The notes under the pieces: generated by a model | What the model saw: the letters and a program-made list of their open reading frames with translations, nothing else | What the model was told of the DNA's origin: nothing | The model's database searches: none | Assembly (NCBI RefSeq): GCF_019320115.1 | Contig: NC_089584.1 | Coordinates: 99,931,792 to 99,995,791 of the forward strand | Length of the DNA stretch: 64,000 bases | From: Miscanthus floridulus | Lineage: Eukaryota > Streptophyta > Magnoliopsida > Poales > Poaceae | Direction of reading: 5' to 3' | Position numbers and translations under genes: made by a program | Shown here: one piece after another, positions 1 through 12,776 of the stretch | Layout of the letters: the number at the start of each line of letters is the position of its first letter | Position numbering within the stretch: the first letter of the stretch is position 1

Positions 1-753
1 CAGATGTCCTAGTCGACCTCCTAGTTGTGTTGGTGGTGATGTTCAATGCGGTTGCCCCTAGGTCCACCCTGGAGGGGTTGCTTGTCATCGTGGTGCTGGT
101 CGGTGAAGTGACTTGGGCGGTGATCGGATCTTTGCGTGGCTAATCGGCGAATCGAGGTTGTGGAGTATGAAGGTCTTTGATCCTGACGAATCTCATTGAC
201 CTGACAGTGCGCCGCTTTAAGCATGGCAGTGACCTTGGGGACTTCTGGTGTCTATGGGAGCTAGGCAAGCTCGTTGGCGGCCACTACCAGATTGGCGCTT
301 GGGGTCTGGTAGACGTCGTGGCCATCAACACGGACAAACTCGTCATCGAGGTTGCGTTGGAGTGGCCTTCCTTGCGAGTGAAGCTGCTGCTCGGCCATCA
401 CAAGGGCAACCTCATTTGCTTGGTGCTATGCACGGTTGACGTTCTGGTTCTCGCGAGCGGCGCGTTCCTCCTCGGTTTTGCCGTTTCGAGGGGGGCTATC
501 GACGCTGACGTTGAAGATTGCGCCGCCACAGAATGGAAGGAGAGGAAGTAGTTTAGTGGTGGTTTCAGCGATGGTCTCCGTAGAGCCCTAGGACTCGGAG
601 TCTGGATTCTCCTCTAGGATGGTTTAGAGGGATGCTCTAGGGCGTCGGTCGACGTGCAACATGTTGACAGCTGGCGGAAGCTGGTCGGTGATCTGGTCAG
701 CGAGAGGATGGACAGTTCCAACCTGGTCGGTGAATTTGCCCCTTAGGGCATCT
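1..753 (-). pseudogene. Gypsy element (type B), gag 5' part and leader, cut by window edge
   Basis: This stretch is the 5' part (gag N-terminal coding region and untranslated leader) of a minus-strand Ty3/gypsy retrotransposon whose remainder lies outside the window. The evidence is direct similarity to 54770-55235, the gag start of another element in this window: blocks such as GAGGTTGTGGAGTATGAAGG and GGAGTGGCCTTCCTTGCGAG occur in the same order in both. The minus-strand frames are broken by stops, so it is not functional. From about 545 to 753 there is no coding match; this is leader sequence adjoining the LTR. A primer-binding-like stretch sits beside the LTR near 735-755. Family placement (Tat/Retand-like) is inferred from the more complete copy at 43691-55235. 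Confidence 0.75.
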
Positions 754-1212
754 TGGTAATCATCTACAGTCCTCCGAGAGGTATCCCACGAAGGTAGATT
801 GATCTGCAGAGAGGCATGTAATCAAGAATAAGAAGGCAATAGAGACACACAAGTTAGACAGGTTTAGGCCATCGGTATGACATAATACCCTACTCCTGTG
901 GTCTGTTGGATTGTATTGGCTATCGTATGATATTGCGTGAGTTTGGAGGGGGTCCCTGCCCGCCTTATATAGTTCGAGGGGCAGGGTTACAAGTCGATTA
1001 GATCTGAGAGATAACCGGAAAGTAATAACAGATTACAAAAATAATGGGATCATACATATCCTAATAGATCTCATAGTATCTTCAGGCCCGGTGTCTTGCA
1101 GGAGGCGCCAAGCAGAGTCGTGCCCCACAAGGCTTCGACTTGTGGGCTGGGCCACCCCTGGGGGCATAGCCCATGTGGTCCGCCATGGGCATCCAGGGTC
1201 ATACCCCCCACA
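754..1212 (-). repeat. LTR of gypsy element type B
   Basis: About 459 bp beginning TGGTAATC and ending CCCCACA on the plus strand. It is clearly homologous to 43700-44175, sharing blocks such as GAGTTTGGAGGGGGTCCCTG and GAGATAACCGGAAAGTAATA. Read on the minus strand it starts TGTGGGGGG and contains a TATA box (TATATAAGG, plus positions 963-971), so this is the promoter-bearing 5' LTR of the element that continues to the left of base 754. The exact left boundary is uncertain by a few bases. Confidence 0.75.
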
Positions 1213-1264
1213 CTTAGATAGAGGGGTGTAGTCTTGGCTAGACCGATAGTTTTAATTCTGCACT

Positions 1265-1994
1265 TAGGGCTGGACAAAATACTCACGGCTCGCCAACTCG
1301 CTCCACTCGTGTTCGGCTCAGCTCGGCTCGGCTTTACTTTTTCACGAGCTGAGCTAGAAGTCTAGCTTGCTATTTTAACAAGCCAGCTCAAGCCAGCTCG
1401 TGAGCTGCTCATGAGCTCAAATGAGCTAAGACCTTTTAGCCCATAACTATGAATCTAGAAGATGATGATGCTGACCTTGAAGTGTACACCAGTTCCATTG
1501 ATATGTAATCCTTATTTTCAGCTATTTCATATGAATTTTGATTTTATAATTGTTGTGGTACTTAAATGTTGATTTATGGATTGTTTTCCAGGGAGAAGAT
1601 GATGATGCTGACATTGAATTTGTGGACTTTCCTAAGTCTATGGTGGCAAGCAACTAGTAAGTATGCTGGAACTGCATGCATCATGGATGGACCAGCTATG
1701 TTGCATGGTTGATACATTTGATGAACCTGATATGGATTAATCATGTATGGTTGCACAATGGTGGACGTCACCTTCTAGAATTATTGTGGCATGAACATTA
1801 TAAACATGTGTGTCCTATTTTTTTAGTAGCTCGCAAGCTAAACGAGCCAGCTCAAGCTCGCTAACGAACCGAGCTGAGCTGCCCGTCTAGCTCATAATAT
1901 TAACGAGCCGAGCCGAGCCAAGCCAGCTCATTAGCCTAATGAGCCAGCTTGAGCTGGATCGAGCCGAGCCGAGCTGGCTCGATATCTAGCCCTA
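1265..1994. mobile_element. hAT-type nonautonomous element with GAGCC/GGCTC motif arrays
   Basis: A 730 bp element flanked by a perfect 8 bp direct repeat TCTGCACT (1257-1264 and 1995-2002), the target-site length of the hAT superfamily. It starts TAGGGCTGGA and ends TCTAGCCCTA, so the short terminal inverted repeat is TAGGGCT. About 150 bp at each end are packed with variants of GAGCCGAGC and its complement GCTCGGCTC. The middle (about 1450-1660) holds two related coding-like blocks around AGAAGATGATGATGCTGAC separated by a stretch ending in TTGTTTTCCAG, which looks like an intron end followed by a short exon to TAG at 1654-1656. A second copy of this family is the probable host of the large nest at 42839-60459. 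Confidence 0.8.
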
Positions 1995-2002
1995 TCTGCA
2001 CT

Positions 2003-3889
2003 TGTATCGATTAGCCGACATGATTAAGTTTTAGAAAGGACAATTCACCCCCCTCTAGTCTGCCATCTTGACCCTACAAACTCGTACTATGAGGCTAGCC
2101 AAACAAGGAAATCTTCAAGCAAAAGGAAAAGACCATCACGAGTCATCTACCCTTCGTCATATGGTGACATTACACTCCAATGACAAAGGTAACATCCTAA
2201 GGTAAATGGTCTTTATTTAAAAGTTTTTCCTTGATTTGGGTATGCATATGAATAAGAAACAAAATATGTGTAAGTTACAACTTAACTTGGTCCAACCGGA
2301 TTAACTCAACATGTTTAGTTCTTTAAGCTTGTTCCTAGCACCACTTCCTTGATCTCATAGTTTTAACCAAATGAGCTAAAAAGTTGTGCACCTTATCTAT
2401 AGAAGATGATAGTCATGTAAAGATTGATATAGTATGCATAGATAGATAATCCTTCCATAGGTTAAGCAACTCAATCTTTTCTGCTAAATGAAATTAAATG
2501 CTACATTTATGCTCAATCTTCTGATCTTATCACCTAGTATATAATTGAACACAACACATAACATCAACTTCATCTTGTTCAATGCGCCTAAGTGTTAGAG
2601 AAGAATAAATAAAGTTTTGGTTCTATTGGTGTTTTCCCACCAACCGAGCACATGCACTTGATCTCTATCTTGTCTTATGAGCAGGACACACTTCATGCAA
2701 AGTATGGGAGAGTCAGTCAATTCCCCAAATTTCTATAAGTGAAGGTCCTAAACCTATCAAACCAAAAACAAAACTCACAACCAAGACAAGTTTGGTAGAA
2801 GAAGGTGACATCACCATTAGAGGTGTCATCACAAGAATCTTCATCTTCGAAGCAAACCAAGGCACTTGATCAATGAACTTCACAAGGAGAAGTCCAGTTC
2901 GAAGGACTTACAACACCGAACCCTCACCGAAAGAGCTTGCTTGGGGGAGAAGCACTCCCGTGTATCTAGGTAAGTATTCTTTCTCCTTTTGTTTTAATTT
3001 TAGTTTCTTTTCAATAGTTAAAAAAATGATGAATGAAGTAAAATAAAAAGTTATCTTTATAATAAATATATATAGCTATAGTAATAATGTGTGATCTAGT
3101 AAAATAAAATAAAAAAACAAAATAAAATGTGTGTCTAATTTGCTTTAATTTGTTTTTAAGAGCTGAATAAAATAAAGAGGACTTAGAATAATCTCTTAAA
3201 TAGAAATAGTGAGATGGAGAGTGAGGGAAGAGTATGGAGGAGGTGCCAGCCTATCGGTGCTCTCTCTATGGCTTGTACCTTGGTGGATTCAAATTCTATC
3301 TGAGCTTGCCTCTGAGATTTCTCTAGTAATCAACTTCTGATTTAAGTAAGCATCTTGTTTATATTATTCATCAGGTTTGCGACTCTTTTGAGTGCTTTAT
3401 TCTCTACATTGGGGGAGTAAAGTATTAATTGTAAGTGTAAGCATGGTGCTTAGACTTAGTTTAATCGTGAATGCACCCTGCATTCCAGAAGGTGGTAGAT
3501 CGCGTGATTGACATAAGTTCTATATAGCATGTACTATATAGCTTCGTTGATCCTTTGTAGTCCACCTCCCATCTGTAGACGCACGTAGGACGCAGTTGAG
3601 AAGGAAAGCATCCTCTACTGGTGTTTTTCCCTAGTAATATCCCTAGTTGAATAGTAGAAGACCTAAGCTTACCCAAGTCAGAACTAGAGAACCTTAATTA
3701 TCCTCTCTACGCTCCTATTTATCCTAACCTTGTTGCTACCCCTAGTTAAGTTAGATCATAGTTAGACTCACACGTTTCCCTATGGATACGATACTTGGAA
3801 TACTTCTGGGTAAAAGCTACAGCGGTATCATTGCGCTTGTGGATTTATCTGTGTGCGTTAAAATTACCAACAAGGGGGGAGGACTATAA
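2003..3889. other. AT-rich LTR-retrotransposon debris, no gene
   Basis: I see no supportable coding region here. The stretch from 2041 (AATTCACCCCCCTCTAG) resembles the junction sequence common near grass LTR-retrotransposon termini. The segment 3777-3877, with CTACAGCGGTATCATTGCGC and ending AAATTACCAACA, looks like the end of an Athila-type LTR followed by a G-rich tract (3878-3888). An intron-like signal AGGTAAGTATT is at 2969. Attribution is by memory of such sequences and is low confidence. Confidence 0.35.
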
Positions 3890-5725
3890 CAACCCAAGTT
3901 TTCCAATAACCAAAAATCTAAACTTAAAATTTTTTCGAACAAAACTCATGCATGGTGAGTGTGCATACTAGAAAACCACCCTTGTAGCTACATAAGTATA
4001 TCCCTTGTAAAGCAGCCCAACAACCGTAGTGGCCCACACCATGGCCTAGCTCGCACATGAAACATCAGCTCACCCAGCTTGCGGCCCAGCTCCACGCTCA
4101 CCCGCACCCACCCCCGTGCATGGCCGAGCTGGCCCAGCAACGACCCACGCCATGCCCGCCCGCATCATGACATGTCGTCGTCGTTTCCCTCCTGTTGCTG
4201 ATAGCCGGGCCCCGCCTGTCATCCCCAATCCCCGCCTTCCTCTGCTTTTCCAAAAGCAGAGCACCGGCGACCGGGGGAATCTTGCGGTCCCCCATACGCC
4301 CTGGACGTCTGCGCCCCTGGCCATTGTGCTCCAATGTGCAGATGCGCGCCACGTCCATAGCCCTAGTGCGCCTCACCTCCCTAGCTGGCGTCACGACATG
4401 CGTGATGTTGACATGGACCCACGCCCCCCTGACATCGCCCGTCTTCGCCTTGACCGCCGGCGTTCAAAATTGGCAGCATTATTGGTGTTTCTTAGCGTAA
4501 GCAGAGGAATCCACAAGCGCATGGATATACCATTGTAGCACTTCACCCGGAGGTATTCAGGGTATTGCATTTTCCCAAAGGAATGGATGTGCGAGTCTCC
4601 TAGCTAGTTCACCTAAAGAAAACAAGAGAGAGGTAGCTTGGGTAGTGAGTTTTTTCTAAGGATAGATATTCTAAGCGAAGATAACTCTAACACTATAGAC
4701 TTGCTTCGAGCACCAAAGCGCATCTAGTCTGCCAGGCGATACCGGCTTGTAGCTACATCGAACCCGGATGTGGGGGAATACGAGGGACGAACAAAGCTAT
4801 CACCACCTACCACCTACCCCTCAACCGTGGGGAACAAGGTAAACAAAGATAGCTTCTAGCCTAGACACCATGTCTACGCTATCGACTATTACTCTAGCAT
4901 GCATACAAGGGTTATCAATCTCTATTAGGGCCCTTCTACTAGAGCAACCGTCACAAGGATGAACGATGAAGCCATAAGTTTATAATGGACAAAGGTAGCT
5001 TTCTTAGTATATCAATGCTAAAATTAAGTACGAACTTGTTACTCCAAGTAGTAAGATGCTTGTAGAGGTACAAGCGAAGAAGTGCTAGCTCCAACACGCT
5101 TTCGCTCAGTGTAACGAGTACCCTAGGGGAGGTTGCCGATAGCTCCGGCACTTCTCCAACTCTTCTCTCACTCACTCCACTCTTATTCTAGTTGAACCTA
5201 AGTAAAAAATGAAACTCTCCCTCTCTTCTTTGCTCTCTTTGTTGTGTGTTTAGAGGGGAGCCCTACTGCTCTATTTATACAGGGAGGATGGCGATGCTTC
5301 AAGCTAAGTTTAGCGCGAAACACTATGCTGGACCGCCTCATCATGGCGGCATGTCACCGCCACAACAAGGAGAGGCAGGGTGGCGTCCAAAGGGGAGCAG
5401 CCGCCCCTAGGAGTGGTCAGCCCTTGACCACCACCTCTGGCCACCGCCTTTGTGTGGTAGGCCTTGGGCTGGTCATGGGTCGCTGCCCCATGGGGTTTTT
5501 CCTATTTTGAGTTGGTATGGTGGGCGTCTCCCTTGCTTCTTTGCGTGAATCAGCGTCGGAAAGCGCCTTTTTGATGAATTATTCCATGTATTCATGTTTG
5601 TGACCTAGAAAATAATGTTCTCCAAATACATGTGGAACTTGGTTAATAGTAAATGCATATGTAATTAAGTTTGCTAATTTCTCCTCTTTTTGTCACTTAA
5701 TTGGCGGTCGGATTTGATCGGTAAA

Positions 5726-5843
5726 GACCACCAACAAGCTCCCCCACACTTAGTTCTTTGCTCGTTCTCGAGTAAAGTTTTAAGGACCACCAACAAACTC
5801 CCCCACACTTAGTTCTCTGCTTGTTCTCAAGTAAAGTTTTAAG
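5726..5843. repeat. 59 bp tandem duplication
   Basis: Two adjacent copies (5726-5784 and 5785-5843) each starting GACCACCAACAA and containing CTCCCCCACACTTAGTTCT. They differ at only a few bases, so the duplication is fairly recent. It lies in non-coding retroelement sequence. Confidence 0.9.
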
Positions 5844-5915
5844 GACTAAGCGTGTTCATCTCCTGGATTTAAAATCTGTATACAAGTTATTCCAAGCTTC
5901 ACCATAACTTGTGAA

Positions 5916-6471
5916 TAAGCCTGGGCAAAATACCCGATACCCATTACCCGTACCCGAATTACCCGAACCCGGACCCGAATTACCCAAACCCGAGGTACCC
6001 GATCCCAAATTCAGATAGCGATTTTGATTACCCGAAATTAGTTTGGGTAATTCGGGTAATATCCCCCGGTACCCAAACTACCCGAACTACCCAAAGATTT
6101 GTTTTTGTCTTTGTATTTATCATGTGTTGTTAGCTGAACCATTTAACTTATCACTTTATTAGAATATAATTCTCTCTATTTGAATGAGTGATTGTAATAT
6201 ATTATTCTCTACAAATTGCTATTGAAATTCTATACAAATTGCTGCTGAAATTATGTATAGATCGCTATTGAAATTTAGTGTAGTTGGTTGTTTTCTGTAA
6301 ATTTGGGTATATCGGGTAATACCCGAACCCGAACCCGAATTATCGAGTACCCGAATTTACGGGTAGTGTTTTTTCGGGGGTAATATCGGGTAGCAATTTT
6401 CATTACCCGAATTTTGAATTACCCGAATTACCTGACCCGAAAAAATCGGGTAACCCGAACGCCCAGGCTTA
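5916..6471. mobile_element. hAT-type MITE with ACCCGAA/TTCGGGT motif arrays
   Basis: A 556 bp element with 8 bp target-site duplication CTTGTGAA (5908-5915 and 6472-6479) and terminal inverted repeat TAAGCCTGGGC / GCCCAGGCTTA. Roughly 150 bp at each end consist of near-tandem ACCCGAA and its complement, in both orientations, with an AT-rich unique core (about 6110-6300). No coding capacity. The 8 bp duplication and the TIR place it with hAT-type elements. Confidence 0.88.
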
Positions 6472-6941
6472 CTTGTGAACGTCCAAGTGTCTACCAAAAT
6501 ATCTTGGGTAATTGAAAAATGGAATAGCTCAGATTCAAATCTCCTTACGTTATTCATGCTTTGAAACTTGGGTTTTTGTAGAATTTTGAAAACATAAAGA
6601 TAGCTTTTGTTCCTTGAATGATTCGCTCAGGTCACTCAAATTTGTAAGTGGTTCCAAGGCGTATTTGAAAGTTCTTGCCTTCCTTTTGATCATCCTACTT
6701 CTATAAGGCTTATATGGAGCTTTAGGTGGGGATGAATATTGTGGGGCACACTTACCTTGCATATGTTGTAAAGTCGAATCCTGGACCTTACCGGAGAGAA
6801 GCGTCATACTCTTTGATCAAAACAATGCAAGTGGAATTTTTAGTGGAATCATACTCTATTTGATATGATCTCCTTTTCTAACCTTTTTTATTTGGAGACA
6901 TGTCTATAATATATATATTTTTCTATGAGCCTTCACGTGCT

Positions 6942-6945
<4 letters not shown>

Positions 6946-6982
<37 letters not shown>
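6946..6982. repeat. AT dinucleotide microsatellite
   Basis: An uninterrupted run of about 18 AT units inside retroelement-derived sequence. Confidence 0.95.
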
Positions 6983-6983
<1 letters not shown>

Positions 6984-7031
6984 CAATGCATAGCCTTCAT
7001 GTCTCTTTCTGAAAATATATTCGGGGATCAT

Positions 7032-10000
7032 TGTAACACCCCAGGTGTTTGCCACCAGTTAAGCAATGGGTTGAGCTCAAACATGACATGTTAAGTGGTG
7101 ATGACGGTGTCAAGATCAATTCTACAAGAGCGGGCTCCAACTTAAACTTGGGCAACACACCTTTGCTTGCTTATTGGCCCTTTTCAGATATATACCTAAG
7201 TAATGTTGAAGGTGCTTCTTTCATGTGCCTCACATCAATTTCCACCCACATGGATGATTGGAAAAGTTTCATAAAGTTTGGAATCAAGAAATCACATGAA
7301 ATGACAAGTTATGTCCTCGCCTGAATTACTTTATTAGGTGAATAAGAACATGTAATGACAAACAAACATTGCAACCTTGCTCAAACAACTCTACTTACAC
7401 TTGTGAATAAAAGTCATGAAGGGTTCATGTTGAGCGAAGGACAAGAAAATACCTCCATCGGTCTAAAACTTGGATTTAAGCTTTACCGTGATGCTACTTG
7501 ACCTGTGTTGACCAATCACTTATAGTGCTTGCATGGAGTTGCACCTTAAATCAAAGTTGAAGTTTGAGTAGAGTAGAACAAACTTTGTTTAATGGTCAAG
7601 AGCTAGATCATCTTTGAAGCAAGTCAAACCGAGCCCTCAAGTTGGAATCCATGGTTGTTTTGGAGCTCAAAAATTTGGCTAAGTCCTTAATGGACTGAAA
7701 CTGAGATTTCAGTTTTCGTTTACCCTTCTTTGGAGCCTTGTATCTCTCCAACCAGGCCGAATCAGACTTTGACGCTTTAAGAAAAGTTGGAGATGTCGCG
7801 TAGATCTACAACTTTTATTAATAGAGTTTTTGCTAACTCGTTGTGGTTTAGGAGTTACGGAGGCACAAAATATGAGTTTCAGTGGTATGTTTGAGGTAGA
7901 ATTGGAAATTTGAATTTTATGAACAGTGTCGTCACCGTCACCGTGCAGACTGCTAGCGCCGCGTGGTTCGCCTGTGCTTCCCTCCACCTGCCGTGCCCTC
8001 GCTGCCACCTTGCCGTGCTTAAGTCTAGGACCAGCGCCTTCCTCTCCACTCACTCCCTCTCCATTCTCCCTCTCCCTCTCTTCTATGCCTCTCCCTGCCA
8101 GCGCCATGGCCAAGCTGGGCAAGACGGTGCTGCTGCTGGCGTTTCTCTCCCTCTCCTCCTCCTTTCTCAAGCTGCTCTGCCCGCCGCTGCCAGCCACGGT
8201 AGGACCGCAGCTAGCCACCGTGGCCTTGACTCGTCGCGCCTCGCCGTTCACTGCACCGAAGCCCAGTCGGCCGTAGCTTGGTGTTGCCGAGCCCGGCCAG
8301 CCGTGGCCTGGCCACGGCGTCATCAGGCCGGCTGCCAGCACGCCTCGTCGACCGGTGCACCTCAACCTTGGCCTGCTCCTCGCCGACGAACAGCCCGGCC
8401 ACCTCCCTGGTGACCCCCGACCGCGGCCGTCGTTTCCTGCGTCCAGCGTCCAGAGGAAGAAGAAGAGGGAGTAAATCAGAAATAGAAGCTTTTTCATGTG
8501 TTCACTTTGCATAAATGCCAGACACATATATTTACAGATATGGGCTTAGTTCGTTTCTGAGGTCTCCAGGGTTCCGAATGCAAAAGTATTTTTCCTTTTT
8601 CGTTTTAATCTTTTCTTTTGCAGATTTCTGTGCTGAACTTTGGAAAATCGTAGTAATTAGTAGAAAAATCGTACAATAGTAAATAAGGACATTTTGGAAT
8701 CCTTATGAAATTGTCCATGCATGAGATCTATAATGTGGCATGTTTTAGTTTAAATATTTTGCTGTAAAAATAGATCTATGCAGCTAGGTTCTTGATACTT
8801 GCCATGTCTTGTCTTTTTCATAACTGCAGTTTTTATGCTCAAATAAATGTGAAATTTTTGTGGAGTGCTACTATGGTGATTGTTGTTGTCTGGTAAAAAT
8901 TTCAGGAGTTTAGGATTTATAGTTTAAGAGTTATAAAAATAACAAATGCCCTGTATTGCTTTGCTTCTACTCTGAACAGTTCTACATGTTTGAATTAATT
9001 GGCTCAATTAAGTTATGAATCATGATTTGATGACAATACATGAGTTTTAGTACTTTTCTTAAGCTTTTCAAAAAGATAAATATCATAAATGTTGGTTAAG
9101 TAGATCTTGAGTTATAATTTCTTGAATCTCAGTGGCTGTTTCTGCCCAAACCCCGACAGGGTTTCCTTGTTCTTACTGTGGAGCCTTCTTACTAGTAGAA
9201 TTAGCTTTAGGTGTTTACAACAAAGTTGTTTAGAAATTGACAATCTTTCTAAAAAGTCTAGAACCACATTTATTGGACATATATAACTCCATTTATATCT
9301 GTTTAAAGTGGCATGTCAGTTTCTGTCTATGTTTTGGACAGAGATGCAATTATTGGATTAATTGACCCTTCTAAATGTAGAATCATCTTAATATGAGAAT
9401 AAGAAAGTTGTAGGTAACTTCCTAAGCTTTTCAAAAAGTTATGGTTCATGTTTGTTGGAGGTCTATAACTCTAGTTATGCTTCTCTGAAGCTGCTATCAG
9501 TTTTCTATACCACTGCTGTTGGGCTGGATTTGCAGTTTTACTTGTGCAATTATTTTCGTGGTGTAAATGATGTTTGCTATGGTTGTAGTGAATACAAAAG
9601 TTGTAGCAAATTTCATAATCTTGCTTGTGTTCAAATTGTAAGACCATAGGCCTGATAGTTTAGGAGTTACATGACTTTTAAGTCTTCTGTCAAGTTTTGA
9701 TTGTATTCGGAGCAGATCTGAAAGATGCTAGTGTTTGATCTAGTTAGGATTTGAATCACACCTAGATGACATTAAGAAAGTTGTATATAATTCATGTATC
9801 TATCTGCTGTTAAAATGTGGTGTCATTTGTCCAAGTAGTTTAAGAGTTACAGTTGTTTAAAGTTGGGTTATACAATTGATTACTCTCTGTCTTGTTTAGA
9901 CCAGTTTATGTAAATGGGTATATTTGACTTAGTTAACTTGAGAATCATGCTAAGATGATTAAATATGAATTGTCGAAAATTTCATAAGCTTTCCAGAATG

Positions 10001-11984
10001 TCTTCTTGCAAGTCATTTGGATTTGTTTAACTCTAGTTATAGCTAAATCTTGTAGCTGCTGTTTGCATGTCCAGAAATTGACAGATTCCAATTATAGTTG
10101 TTTGCTTGTATATTGCTAAGTGTGGCTCATACCTTTGATGATGGTTGAGTTAGAGTACCTGAGATCTTGGGAAACTTGTGTCATGCTTGGTGTTGTCATC
10201 TTCTTTGCTATCGTGGCATTATAAATTGTGCGATATTTAAAGTAAGCAATGCGAAGTGCTTGTGCATGTTAACGTAACCTTGTGCTTGTCTTACTTACTG
10301 CATGCGCTGCATTATCTATTGCACTTCCATGTATTCATACACCTGCATCTTGCATCTCATTTAGGTACGCTAGATAAACCACGTGAAGGATGTGATGTGG
10401 AGCCGAACTCGAAGATTGGGTTTGGTGGATCTATCCCGAAGATGGAAGGACTAAGCAAGTGCTAGGACCGGAGATGTCACCAAGTCGGTGCAAGCTAACT
10501 GAATTGACTTGTGTCGGATCCCAGGCAAGCCTAGGAGCATTTTAAGTCTCCCAGTATTTTACAAATGATTACTTAAGTACTTATGATTGATGCATTAGGT
10601 TATAAGAGTTGAATGGAACCACTTGATACATATAAATTCCTTGTCCAGATATTACACCTTTAACCGGTATAGGTCCAGGATCGAATATATGCTTAGCCAT
10701 GCTTAGACCGGTAGAAGTCGGGTGATATCCTGTCACCTGCGAGATATAGGTGGATACCGGAGCACGGTTGGCTATATTTGCCATCGTGGAAAAGAACCAT
10801 GGGGTAAAAGTAAATCAAGGCCGGGCGGAGTCTATGTGTAGGTTGACTCATGTGATTCCGTCTGTGTCGATTAAGGACCATACTGTTGTTGGCGCTTCTG
10901 ACAAGATTGAACGCATGCCTATCACTTAGCTGGCCGGATAACTCGTTCCGACCGCGAAGCTGAGTAGCTCAACTCAGGCCGGGACCCGTTCTGTTGTGCG
11001 CTCCTTGCGGGGGGCGATCAGACTGAGCCCAAGGGCAGGCTAGGCCTAAACGTCCTAGCATCTGGTGTCCCAGACTGTGCGGCGCGGTACGGACCCGTGA
11101 AATGTGTACCTGAGTTGTACCAAAGGTGACCTAAGGTGACCGTTGATCTGGTCTGCCTGGGTTTGTGTTAGGAATAAATTCCCGGCTGGTTGAAATCAAT
11201 TCGAATCGTCGTCTCTCCCGGATAGTGAGAAACTTGGCTAGTCCCAACATCGTAGTAATTGTATTATGGAATGTGATGGTTCGGATAAACATGGAATTAC
11301 TATACCTGCTATGGTTACTATTGTATGCTCTAAAAAGATATACCACATGTTTGGCACAGGATAGTTGCTAATCTAGAGACGGATAGTTCTAATTAACTTG
11401 ATGACAGAATTATAATTGTATAATTGAGTTAATCGCTTTTTATGCAAAATATTGTCAAGCTACCTCCACTTATAAAGCCTTGCATACTACTTGGAGTCAA
11501 TTTTATTTCTGGTTATGACGGGTAAGTCTAGCTGAGTACATTCGAGTACTCAGGGTTTATCCCACCATGTTGCAGGTAAGGTTTTGACCTACTGAGGATG
11601 GTGGCTAACCACCGGTGGGCTCGGTGACTCTATATTCACTTCTCATCTACATGCTTTTGTCTGAGGATGTCACTTATGCTAGCAATGTATTTGGAACTTA
11701 TATCAATGTTATCCTTTGAAAGCAAATATTGTTTTCACTAATCGGTTTTGAAACCCAAACTTGTACTTTTAATTGCGAACTCATTGTAATATTATTTCCG
11801 CTGCAACTCTGTGTATGTGATGTGTATTTGCTTAATCACGCGATCTTGGTTGTGATGTTGATTTACCGAGGTCCTGCGTGACACTCGGCGGACTACCGGG
11901 TTTATATAAGTGAAAGTATGTGTGTGTCAACGTGTTAGCGAGGACAGCCGTACTTGATCTTGTATAAATTGGGCGGTTCTGTCA
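7032..11984 (+). mobile_element. 4.95 kb TG...CA LTR-like repeat inside Athila-like element
   Basis: The unit begins TGTAACACCCCAGGTG and ends GGGCGGTTCTGTCA, both typical of very long LTRs in grass gypsy elements. The 5 bp ATCAT lies immediately before it (7027-7031) and again 2 bp after the CA end (11987-11991), consistent with insertion. The interior has no retroelement protein match. A GC-rich stretch at 7920-8480 gives open frames on both strands (up to 272 codons on the minus strand, 7709-8527) that show no domain and look compositional. 10,380-11,600 is LTR-like non-coding sequence. It is best read as a solo LTR or a large non-coding LTR unit; no second LTR copy is visible in the window. 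Confidence 0.55.
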
Positions 11985-11986
11985 TT

Positions 11987-12776
11987 ATCATATTTTTAGA
12001 GCATGGAGTATTTATTTGTGGGTAATGGAAACGTGCTTTAGCGTATTCCCAGTGTAGGAACAACTGTTTATTTATGGCGTGTACATGAGTTTTGATCTTG
12101 AGAGCATGAAACATCTCTCAACAGGGGTCACAAAATTCAATTGAACTCAACACAAAGTAAGATGCATATGTGGGAGGTTTTTGTCATGTATGAACACATG
12201 TGGCCTTGGTAGGTATTTGTATGTCATTCAAGGAACATGGTATTTGAAATTTTGTTTTGTAAAATACATCTCAAGTACTTTGCAGGAATAGATAAGTGTC
12301 ATATCATCCTACTATATCTCATTCGTCAATTACTTAGATAAAGTGGGTTCCCTATGATGAGTGTTCACAAGTTTTTGGAATATTAGTAGGGGATAAAAGG
12401 TATACAAACTTTTAATCATAGGAAGATTATGGAGATGGAGCATCACTTTTTATTTTAATTTGTTTGAATTTAGTTTTAGAATTCTTATTAACGAGGTGAG
12501 AGAGAGAGAGAGAGTTTCACAGACCGTGATTTTTGCGTGTGCTATTTATCTGTGCAAAGTTGGAGGTGATTGTGATGCCTGCCCCACACTTGTACCTTTC
12601 TTCATTTCACAAAGGATCCAAGAGACAAGTGTAGACAGATAATTCTAAAGGGAAACTTTATTTCATCATTAAACTAGTAGGCACATCATTCAACAAAATA
12701 ATTTGGAATGAAAGAATGAATAATTGAAATATGCGCCTAAGAAAACAGAGCATGCGCTTAAAAATAGAACATGCGC
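11987..12776. mobile_element. Athila-like remnant, non-coding 3' region
   Basis: Continuation of the host element to the right of the 7032-11984 insertion. I see no coding region; a short GA run is at 12497-12515. By position it is the region downstream of the extra ORF of the minus-strand element. Confidence 0.4.

Larger units (their letters stand above)
3890..7031. mobile_element. Athila-like retroelement remnant, left part
   Basis: Mostly non-coding, with short open frames only (e.g. 4116-4538, 5244-5510) that I do not consider genes. The block 4530-4620 (TTCACCCGGAGGTATTCAGG and following) resembles Athila-type LTR/leader sequence. It is the probable left part of the minus-strand element whose integrase lies at 13994-14928, because the sequence on either side of the 7032-11984 insertion is bordered by the same 5 bp ATCAT. 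A hAT-type element (5916-6471), a 59 bp tandem repeat and an AT microsatellite lie inside it. Confidence 0.4.

Noticed and set aside
7709..8527. 272-codon minus-strand frame
   Set aside because: GC-rich stretch open on both strands within a long LTR-like unit, low complexity, no domain, no homologous frame elsewhere in the window.
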